Source: Viola odorata
Lineage: Eukaryota; Streptophyta; Magnoliopsida; Malpighiales; Violaceae
Assembly (NCBI GenBank): GCA_963691705.1
Contig: OY829537.1
Location: 55,590,304-55,654,303, forward strand
Direction of reading: 5' to 3'
DNA: 64,000 nt
A model generated the notes under the pieces. That model was not told the origin of the DNA. It did no database searches and saw nothing but the letters and a program-made list of their open reading frames with translations. This document shows, piece after piece, positions 52,958 through 64,000 of this stretch. The translations under genes and the position numbers were made by a program. The first letter of the stretch is position 1; every line of letters starts with the position of its first letter.

Positions 52958-54850
52958 TAATTAGACAACCTGTGCGGATATGACTAGACACAACATTATC
53001 AGATGACTTGTGCGAACGTGACCAAATACATCATTAAAAACACGATGTGGGGATGTGACCCTTCACAACGCTTAACAGACATAATGTGCGTACGTGACCA
53101 GACACAACATTATGAGACGACTGTGCGGACGTGACCAGACACAACATTAAAAACACGATGTAGGGACGTGACCCTTCACAACGCTTAACAGACAACATGT
53201 GCGGACGTGACCAAACACAACATTATCAGATGACATGTACGGACGTAACCAGACACAACATTAACAACACGATGTGGGGACGTGACCTTTTACAACGCTT
53301 AACAGACAACATGTGCGGACGTGACCAGACACAACATTAAAAACACGATGTGGGGAAGTGACCCTTCACAACGCTTAACAGACAACATGTGTGGACGTGA
53401 CCAGACACAACATTATCAGACGACATGTGCGGACATGACCAAACACAACATTAAAAACACGATATGGGGACGTGACCCTTCACAACGCTTAATAGACAAC
53501 ATGTGCGGACGTGACTAGACACAACATTTTCAGATGACATGTGCGAACGTGACCAAACACAACATTAAAAACACGATGTGGGGATGTGACCCTTCACAAC
53601 GCTTAACAGACAACATGTGCGGACTAGACCAGACACAACATTAAGAGATGACTGTGCGGACGTGACCAGACACAACATTAAAAATACGATGTAGGGACGT
53701 GACCCTTCACAACGGTTAACAGACAACATGTGCGGACGTGACCAGACACAACATTATCAGATGACTGTGCGAACGTGACTAGACACAGAATTAAAAACAC
53801 GATGTGGGGACGTGACCCTTCACAACGCTTAATAGACAACATGTGCGGACGTGACTAGACACAACATTTTCAGATGACATGTGCGAACGTGACCAAACAC
53901 AACATTAAAAACACGATGTGGGGATGTGACCCTTCACAACGCTTAACAGACAACATGTGCGGACGTGACCAGACACAACATTATCAGATGACATGTACGG
54001 ACGTAACCAGACACAACATTAACAACACGATGTGGGGACGTGACCTTTTACAACGCTTAACAGACAACATGTGCGGACGTGACTAGACACAACATTATCA
54101 GACGATTGTGCGAACGTGACCAGACACAACATTAAAAACACGATGTGGGGAAGTGACCCTTCACAACGCTTAACAGACAACATGTGTGGACGTGACCAGA
54201 CACAACATTATCAGACGACATGTGCGGACATGACCAAACACAACATTAAAAACACGATATGGGGACGTGACCCTTCACAACGCTTAACAGACAACATGTG
54301 CGGACGTGACCAGACACAACATTATCAGACGACTGTGCGGACGTGACCAGACACAACATTAAAAACACGATGTAGGGACGTGGCCCTTCACAACGCTTAA
54401 CAGACAACATGTGCGAACGTGACCATACACAACATTATCACACGACTGTGCGAACGTGACTAGACACAGCATTAAAAACACAATGTGGGGAAGTGACCCT
54501 TCACAACGCTTAACAGACAACATGTGTGGACGTGACCAGACACAACATTATCAGGCGACATGTGCGGAAATGACCAAACACAACATTAAAAACACTATAT
54601 GGGGACGTGACCCTTCACAACGCTTAACAGACAACATGTGCGGACGTGACCAGACACAACATTATCAGACGTCTATGCGGACGTGACCAGACACAACATT
54701 AAAAACACGATGTAGGGACGTGGCCTTTCACAACGCTTAACAGACAACATGTGCGAACGTGACCATACACAACATTATCAGACGACTGTGCGAACGTGAC
54801 TAGACACAGCATTAAAAACACGATGTGGGGACGTGACCCTTCACAACACT
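52958..54850 (+). repeat. Right-domain higher-order repeat, 1,893 bp (short form 2)
   Basis: Runs between markers at 52958 and 54851. It shares ACAACCTGTG, GCGTACGTG (T at 53091) and TTATCACACG (54435) with short form 1 at 5,712 bases. Confidence 0.9.
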
Positions 54851-57800
54851 TAATTAGACAACATGTGCGGATATGACTAGACACAACATTATCAGATGAC
54901 TTGTGCGAACGTGACCAAATACATCATTAAAAACACGATGTGGGGATGTGACCCTTCACAACGCTTAACAGACATAATGTGCGGACGTGACCAGACACAA
55001 CATTATGAGACGACTGTGCGGACGTGACCAGACACAACATTAAAAACACGATGTAGGGACGTGACCCTTCACAACGCTTAACAGACAACATGTGCGGACG
55101 TGACCAAACACAACATTATCAGATGACATGTACGGACGTAACCAGACACAACATTAACAACACGATGTGGGGACGTGACCTTTTACAACGCTTAACAGAC
55201 AACATGTGCGGACGTGACCAGACACAACATTAAAAACACGATGTGGGGAAGTGACCCTTCACAACGCTTAACAGACAACATGTGTGGACGTGACCAGACA
55301 CAACATTATCAGACGACATGTGCGGACATGACCAAACACAACATTAAAAACACGATATGGGGACGTGACCCTTCACAACGCTTAATAGACAACATGTGCG
55401 GACGTGACTAGACACAACATTTTCAGATGACATGTGCGAACGTGACCAAACACAACATTAAAAACACGATGTGGGGATGTGACCCTTCACAACGCTTAAC
55501 AGACAACATGTGCGGACTAGACCAGACACAACATTAAGAGATGACTGTGCGGACGTGACCAGACACAACATTAAAAATACGATGTAGGGACGTGACCCTT
55601 CACAACGGTTAACAGACAACATGTGCGGACGTGACCAGACACAACATTATCAGATGACTGTGCGAACGTGACTAGACACAGAATTAAAAACACGATGTGG
55701 GGACGTGACCCTTCACAACGCTTAATAGACAACATGTGCGGACGTGACTAGACACAACATTTTCAGATGACATGTGCGAACGTGACCAAACACAACATTA
55801 AAAACACGATGTGGGGATGTGACCCTTCACAACGCTTAACAAACAACATGTGCGGACGTGACCAGACACAACATTATCAGATGACATGTACGGACGTAAC
55901 CAGACACAACATTAACAACACGATGTGGGGACGTGACCTTTTACAACGCTTAACAGACAACATGTGCGGACGTGACTAGACACAACATTATCAGACGATT
56001 GTGCGAACGTGACCAGACACAACATTAAAAACACGATGTGGGGAAGTGACCCTTCACAACGCTTAACAGACAACATGTGTGGACGTGACCAGACACAACA
56101 TTATCAGACGACATGTGCGGACATGACCAAACACAACATTAAAAACACGATATGGGGACGTGACCCTTCACAACGCTTAACAGACAACATGTGCGGACGT
56201 GACCAGACACAACATTATCAGACGACTGTGCGGACGTGACCAGACACAACATTAAAAACAAGATGTAGGGACGTGGCCCTTCACAACGCTTAACAGACAA
56301 CATGTGCGAACGTGACCATACACAACATTATCAGACGACTGTGCGAACGTGACTAGACACAGCATTAAAAACACGATGTGGGGAAGTGACCCTTCACAAC
56401 GCTTAACAGACAACATGTGTGGACGTGACCAGACACAACATTATCAGACGACTGTGCGGACGTGACCAGACACAACATTAAAAACACGATGTGGGGACGT
56501 GACCCTTCACAACGCTTAATAGACAACATGTGCGGACGTGACTAGACACAACATTTTCAGATGACATGTGCGAACGTGACCAAACACAACATTAAAAACA
56601 CGATGTGGGGATGCGACCCTTCACAACGCTTAACAGACAACATGTGTGGACGTGACCAGACACAACATTATCAGACGACATGTGCGGACATGACCAAACA
56701 CAACATTAAAAACACGATATGGGGACGTGACCCTTCACAACGCTTAACAGACAACATGTGCGGACGTGACCAGACACAACATTATCAGACGACATGTGCG
56801 GACATGACCAAACACAACATTAAAAATACGATGTAGGGACGTGACCCTTCACAACGGTTAACAGACAACATGTGCGGACGTGACCAGACACAACATTATC
56901 AGATGACATGTACGGACGTAACCAGACACAACATTAACAACACGATGTGGGGACGTGACCTTTTACAACGCTTAACAGACAACATGTGCGGACGTGACTA
57001 GACACAACATTATCAGACGACTGTGCGAACGTGACCAGACACAGCATTAAAAACACGATGTGGGGATGTGACCCTTCACAACGCTTAACAGACAACATGT
57101 GCGGACGTGACCAGACACAACATTATGAGACGACGGTGCGGACGTGACCAGACACAGCATTAAAAACACGATGTGGGGATGTGACCCTTCACAACGCTTA
57201 ACAGACAACATGTGCGGACGTGACCAGACACAACATTATGAGACGACGGTGCGGACGGACCAGACACAGCATTAAAAACACGATGTAGGGACCAGACCCT
57301 TCACAACGCTTAACAGACAACATGTGCGAACGTGACCATACACAACATTATCAGACGACTGTGCGAACGTGACTAGACACAGCATTAAAAACACGATGTG
57401 GGGAAGTGACCCTTCACAACGCTTAACAGACAACATGTGGGGACGTGACCAGACACAACATTATCAGACGACTGTGCGGACGTGACTAGACACAACATTA
57501 AAAACACGATGTAGGGACGTGGCCCTTCACAACGCTTAACAGACAATATGTGCGAACGTGACCATACACAACATTATCAGACGACTGTGCGAACGTGACT
57601 AGACACAACATTAAAAACACGATGTGGGGACGTGACCCTTCACAACACTTAGTAGACAACATGTGCGGACATGACTAGACACAACATTATCAGATGACAT
57701 GTGCGAACGTGACCAAACACAACATTAAAAACACGATGTGGGGATGTGACCCTTCACAACGCTTAACAGACAACATGTGCGGACGTGACCAGACACAACA

Positions 57801-58669
57801 TTATGAGACGACGGTGCGGACGTGACCAGACACAGCATTAAAAACACGATGTAGGGACGTGACCCTTCACAACGCTTAACAGACAACATGTGCGAACTTG
57901 ACCATACACAACATTATCAGACGACTGTGCGAACGTGACTAGACACAGCATTAAAAACACGATGTGGGGAAGTGACCCTTCACAACGCTTAACAGACAAC
58001 ATGTGTGGACGTGACCAGACACAACATTATCAGACGACATGTGCGGACATGACCAAACACAACATTAAAAACACGATATGGGGACGTGACCCTTCGCAAC
58101 GCTTAACAGACAACATGTGCGGACGTGACCAGACACAACATTATCAGACGACTGTGCGGACGTGACCAGACACAACCTTAAAAACACGATGTAGGGACGT
58201 GGCCCTTCACAACGCTTAACAGACAACATGTGCGAACGTGACCATACACAACATTATCAGACGACTGTGCGAACGTGACTAGACACAGCATTAAAAACAC
58301 AATGTGGGGAAGTGACCCTTCACAACGCTTAACAGACAACATGTGTGGACGTGACCAGACACAACATTATCAGGCGACATGTGCGGAAATGACCAAACAC
58401 AACATTAAAAACACGATATGGGGACGTGACCCTTCACAACGCTTAACAGACAACATGTGCGGACGTGACCAGACACAACATTATCAGACGTCTATGCGGA
58501 CGTGACCAGACACAACATTAAAAACACGATGTAGGGACGTGGCCTTTCACAACGCTTAACAGACAACATGTGCGAACGTGACCATACACAACATTATCAG
58601 ACGACTGTGCGAACGTGACTAGACACAGCATTAAAAACACGATGTGGGGACGTGACCCTTCACAACACT
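54851..58669 (+). repeat. Right-domain higher-order repeat, 3,819 bp (long form 3)
   Basis: Runs between markers at 54851 and 58670. CTTAACAAAC at 55835 is 5,712 bases after the copy at 50123. Confidence 0.9.
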
Positions 58670-61600
58670 TAATTAGACAACATGTGCGGATATGACTAGA
58701 CACAACATTATCAGATGACTTGTGCGAACGTGACCAAATACATCATTAAAAACACGATGTGGGGATGTGACCCTTCACAACGCTTAACAGACATAATGTG
58801 CGTACGTGACCAGACACAACATTATGAGACGACTGTGCGGACGTGACCAGACACAACATTAAAAACACGATGTAGGGACGTGACCCTTCACAACGCTTAA
58901 CAGACAACATGTGCGGACGTGACCAAACACAACATTATCAGATGACATGTACGGACGTAACCAGACACAACATTAACAACACGATGTGGGGACGTGACCT
59001 TTTACAACGCTTAACAGACAACATGTGCGGACGTGACCAGACACAACATTAAAAACACGATGTGGGGAAGTGACCCTTCACAACGCTTAACAGACAACAT
59101 GTGTGGACGTGACCAGACACAACATTATCAGACGACATGTGCGGACATGACCAAACACAACATTAAAAACACGATATGGGGACGTGACCCTTCACAACGC
59201 TTAATAGACAACATGTGCGGACGTGACTAGACACAACATTTTCAGATGACATGTGCGAACGTGACCAAACACAACATTAAAAACACGATGTGGGGATGTG
59301 ACCCTTCACAACGCTTAACAGACAACATGTGCGGACTAGACCAGACACAACATTAAGAGATGACTGTGCGGACGTGACCAGACACAACATTAAAAATACG
59401 ATGTAGGGACGTGACCCTTCACAACGGTTAACAGACAACATGTGCGGACGTGACCAGACACAACATTATCAGATGACTGTGCGAACGTGACTAGACACAG
59501 AATTAAAAACACGATGTGGGGACGTGACCCTTCACAACGCTTAATAGACAACATGTGCGGACGTGACTAGACACAACATTTTCAGATGACATGTGCGAAC
59601 GTGACCAAACACAACATTAAAAACACGATGTGGGGATGTGACCCTTCACAACGCTTAACAGACAACATGTGCGGACGTGACCAGACACAACATTATCAGA
59701 TGACATGTACGGACGTAACCAGACACAACATTAACAACACGATGTGGGGACGTGACCTTTTACAACGCTTAACAGACAACATGTGCGGACGTGACTAGAC
59801 ACAACATTATCAGACGATTGTGCGAACGTGACCAGACACAACATTAAAAACACGATGTGGGGAAGTGACCCTTCACAACGCTTAACAGACAACATGTGTG
59901 GACGTGACCAGACACAACATTATCAGACGACATGTGCGGACATGACCAAACACAACATTAAAAACACGATATGGGGACGTGACCCTTCACAACGCTTAAC
60001 AGACAACATGTGCGGACGTGACCAGACACAACATTATCAGACGACTGTGCGGACGTGACCAGACACAACATTAAAAACAAGATGTAGGGACGTGGCCCTT
60101 CACAACGCTTAACAGACAACATGTGCGAACGTGACCATACACAACATTATCAGACGACTGTGCGAACGTGACTAGACACAGCATTAAAAACACGATGTGG
60201 GGAAGTGACCCTTCACAACGCTTAACAGACAACATGTGTGGACGTGACCAGACACAACATTATCAGACGACTGTGCGGACGTGACCAGACACAACATTAA
60301 AAACACGATGTGGGGACGTGACCCTTCACAACGCTTAATAGACAACATGTGCGGACGTGACTAGACACAACATTTTCAGATGACATGTGCGAACGTGACA
60401 AAACACAACATTAAAAACACGATGTGGGGATGCGACCCTTCACAACGCTTAACAGACAACATGTGTGGACGTGACCAGACACAACATTATCAGACGACAT
60501 GTGCGGACATGACCAAACACAACAGTAAAAACACGATATGGGGACGTGACCCTTCACAACGCTTAACAGACAACATGTGCGGACGTGACCAGACACAACA
60601 TTATCAGACGACATGTGCGGACATGACCAAACACAACATTAAAAATACGATGTAGGGACGTGACCCTTCACAACGGTTAACAGACAACATGTGCGGACGT
60701 GACCAGACACAACATTATCAGATGACATGTACGGACGTAACCAGACACAACATTAACAACACGATGTGGGGACGTGACCTTTTACAACGCTTAACAGACA
60801 ACATGTGCGGACGTGACTAGACACAACATTATCAGACGACTGTGCGAACGTGACCAGACACAGCATTAAAAACACGATGTGGGGATGTGACCCTTCACAA
60901 CGCTTAACAGACAACATGTGCGGACGTGACCAGACACAACATTATGAGACGACGGTGCGGACGTGACCAGACACAGCATTAAAAACACGATGTGGGGATG
61001 TGACCCTTCACAACGCTTAACAGACAACATGTACGGACGTGACCAGACACAACATTATGAGACGACGGTGCGGACGGACCAGACACAGCATTAAAAACAC
61101 GATGTAGGGACCAGACCCTTCACAACGCTTAACAGACAACATGTGCGAACGTGACCATACACAACATTATCAGACGACTGTGCGAACGTGACTAGACACA
61201 GCATTAAAAACACGATGTGGGGAAGTGACCCTTCACAACGCTTAACAGACAACATGTGGGGACGTGACCAGACACAACATTATCAGACGACTGTGCGGAC
61301 GTGACTAGACACAACATTAAAAACACGATGTAGGGACGTGGCCCTTCACAACGCTTAACAGACAATATGTGCGAACGTGACCATACACAACATTATCAGA
61401 CGACTGTGCGAACGTGACTAGACACAGCATTAAAAACACGATGTGGGGACGTGACCCTTCACAACACTTAGTAGACAACATGTGCGGACATGACTAGACA
61501 CAACATTATCAGATGACATGTGCGAACGTGACCAAACACAACATTAAAAACACGATGTGGGGATGTGACCCTTCACAACGCTTAACAGACAACATGTGCG

Positions 61601-62488
61601 GACGTGACCAGACACAACATTATGAGACGACGGTGCGGACGTGACCAGACACAGCATTAAAAACACGATGTAGGGACGTGACCCTTCACAACGCTTAACA
61701 GACAACATGTGCGAACTTGACCATACACAACATTATCAGACGACTGTGCGAACGTGACTAGACACAGCATTAAAAACACGATGTGGGGAAGTGACCCTTC
61801 ACAACGCTTAACAGACAACATGTGTGGACGTGACCAGACACAACATTATCAGACGACATGTGCGGACATGACCAAACACAACATTAAAAACACGATATGG
61901 GGACGTGACCCTTCGCAACGCTTAACAGACAACATGTGCGGACGTGACCAGACACAACATTATCAGACGACTGTGCGGACGTGACCAGACACAACATTAA
62001 AAACACGATGTAGGGACGTGGCCCTTCACAACGCTTAACAAACAACATGTGCGAACGTGACCATACACAACATTATCAGACGACTGTGCGAACGTGACTA
62101 GACACAGCATTAAAAACACAATGTGGGGAAGTGACCCTTCACAACGCTTAACAGACAACATGTGTGGACGTGACCAGACACAACATTATCAGGCGACATG
62201 TGCGGAAATGACCAAACACAACATTAAAAACACGATATGGGGACGTGACCCTTCACAACGCTTAACAGACAACATGTGCGGACGTGACCAGACACAACAT
62301 TATCAGACGTCTGTGCGGACGTGACCAGACACAACATTAAAAACACGATGTAGGGACGTGGCCTTTCACAACGCTTAACAGACAACATGTGCGAACGTGA
62401 CCATACACAACATTATCAGACGACTGTGCGAACGTGACTAGACACAGCATTAAAAACACGATGTGGGGACGTGACCCTTCACAACACT
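58670..62488 (+). repeat. Right-domain higher-order repeat, 3,819 bp (long form 4)
   Basis: Runs between markers at 58670 and 62489. It begins with GCGTACGTG (T at 58803), a short-form variant, but continues as a long form and lacks ACAACCTGTG and CTTAACAAAC. It is therefore a recombinant type. Confidence 0.88.
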
Positions 62489-64000
62489 TAATTAGACAAC
62501 ATGTGCGGATATGACTAGACACAACATTATCAGATGACTTGTGCGAACGTGACCAAATACAACATTAAAAACACGATGTGGGGATGTGACCCTTCACAAC
62601 GCTTAACAGACAACATGTGCGGACGTGACCAGACACAACATTATGAGACGACTGTGCGGACGTGACCAGACACAACATTAAAAACACGATGTAGGGACGT
62701 GACCCTTCACAACGCTTAACAGACAACATGTGCGGACGTGACCAAACACAACATTATCAGATGACATGTACGGACGTAACCAGACACAACATTAACAACA
62801 CGATGTGGGGACGTGACCTTTTACAACGCTTAACAGACAACATGTGCGGACGTGACCAGACACAACATTAAAAACACGATGTGGGGAAGTGACCCTTCAC
62901 AACGCTTAACAGACAACATGTGTGGACGTGACCAGACACAACATTATCAGACGACATGTGCGGACATGACCAAACACAACATTAAAAACACGATATGGGG
63001 ACGTGACCCTTCACAACGCTTAATAGACAACATGTGCGGACGTGACTAGACACAACATTTTCAGATGACATGTGCGAACGTGACCAAACACAACATTAAA
63101 AACACGATGTGGGGATGTGACCCTTCACAACGCTTAACAGACAACATGTGCGGACTAGACCAGACACAACATTAAGAGATGACTGTGCGGACGTGACCAG
63201 ACACAACATTAAAAATACGATGTAGGGACGTGACCCTTCACAACGGTTAACAGACAACATGTGCGGACGTGACCAGACACAACATTATCAGATGACTGTG
63301 CGAACGTGACTAGACACAGAATTAAAAACACGATGTGGGGACGTGACCCTTCACAACGCTTAATAGACAACATGTGCGGACGTGACTAGACACAACATTT
63401 TCAGATGACATGTGCGAACGTGACCAAACACAACATTAAAAACACGATGTGGGGATGTGACCCTTCACAACGCTTAACAGACAACATGTGCGGACGTGAC
63501 CAGACACAACATTATCAGATGACATGTACGGACGTAACCAGACACAACATTAACAACACGATGTGGGGACGTGACCTTTTACAACGCTTAACAGACAACA
63601 TGTGCGGACGTGACTAGACACAACATTATCAGACGATTGTGCGAACGTGACCAGACACAACATTAAAAACACGATGTGGGGAAGTGACCCTTCACAACGC
63701 TTAACAGACAACATGTGTGGACGTGACCAGACACAACATTATCAGACGACATGTGCGGACATGACCAAACACAACATTAAAAACACGATATGGGGACGTG
63801 ACCCTTCACAACGCTTAACAGACAACATGTGCGGACGTGACCAGACACAACATTATCAGACGACTGTGCGGACGTGACCAGACACAACATTAAAAACAAG
63901 ATGTAGGGACGTGGCCCTTCACAACGCTTAACAGACAACATGTGCGAACGTGACCATACACAACATTATCAGACGACTGTGCGAACGTGACTAGACACAG
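62489..64000 (+). repeat. Right-domain higher-order repeat, partial, cut by window edge
   Basis: Begins at the marker at 62489 and follows the long form to the end of the window. Compared with its neighbours it has reverted variants (ACAACATTAAAA near 62560 and GACAACATGTGCGG near 62608). Confidence 0.88.

Larger units (their letters stand above)
16051..64000 (+). repeat. Satellite DNA array, 114/113-bp trimer of 38-bp-class subunits (at least 48 kb)
   Basis: The whole stretch is head-to-tail satellite that continues past the window. The basic period is three related subunits. A (38 bp) begins ATGTGCGGACGTGACCAGAC and ends TTATCAGACGAC. B (37 bp) begins the same way but has CCAAAC and ends ATTAAAAACACG. 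C (39 bp) begins ATGTGGGGACGTGACCCTTC and ends CTTAACAGACAAC. Together they are 114 bp. A common isoform has ACTGTGCGG instead of ACATGTGCGG at the start of B, giving 113 bp and usually CCAGAC or CTAGAC inside. The first units are at 16051 (A), 16089 (B) and 16126 (C). I estimate a little over 400 trimers. All units are in one orientation, with no inserted element seen. I do not recognise the family. Confidence 0.97.

Noticed and set aside
16051..64000. Strings of 60-124-codon ORFs with a 38-residue repeat on the plus strand, and others on the minus strand
   Set aside because: They follow from the 114-bp period being divisible by three. They start and stop wherever 113-bp trimers or point changes shift the frame, and lack any other sign of a gene.
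16051..64000. CRISPR-like regular spacing of short repeats
   Set aside because: Every part of the unit repeats; there are no unique spacers and no cas genes, and the context is plant DNA.

Overview
The window looks like heterochromatic nuclear DNA of a flowering plant, probably a eudicot. It holds Ty3/gypsy retrotransposon wrecks with plant-type primer-binding sites, a plant pararetrovirus (Caulimoviridae-like) fragment, a LINE fragment and one very large satellite array. I found no intact host gene, tRNA, rRNA or CRISPR. Every protein-coding stretch I recognise is a broken mobile-element or viral remnant.

Region 1 (1-7.8 kb) is a patchwork of truncated elements, mostly on the + strand. It holds a LINE fragment (3-362), a Ty3/gypsy protease/RT fragment (466-1622), a degenerate minisatellite (2431-2797), and a retroelement leader with a short gag-like ORF (3776-4187). 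A candidate LTR with a Met-type primer-binding site follows (4258-4812), then a gag pseudogene (5607-6740), and then a stretch with a recurring GAGTCCAC-like motif (6842-7235).

Region 2 (7.8-16.04 kb) starts with a fragment of a caulimovirid movement-protein region (+ strand). It is fused to a large Athila-type Ty3/gypsy element on the minus strand. The element has a candidate 5' LTR (14588-16044), a very good tRNA-Asp primer-binding site (14561-14582), and gag, protease, RT, RNase H and half of integrase. It is chimeric: a segment of about 1.2 kb running from the protease end through RT occurs twice, and the copies are diverged (about 14% in a stretch I compared by eye). The integrase 3' half and the 3' LTR are absent.

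Region 3 (16,051-64,000, running off the right edge) is about 48 kb of one head-to-tail satellite with no foreign insertion that I can see. The basic unit is a trimer of related 38/37/39-bp subunits (114 bp; a 113-bp isoform is common). Trimers build higher-order repeats. In the left domain (about 16.5-34.1 kb) these are 644 bp and about 3.2 kb. In the right domain (about 34.1-64 kb) they are 3.6-3.8 kb and 1,893 bp, and 3,819 + 1,893 bp form a 5,712-bp composite unit traceable by shared single-base variants. I do not recognise the satellite family. This nested organisation is the most unusual thing in the window. The many short ORFs inside it follow from 114 being divisible by 3 and are not proposed as genes.
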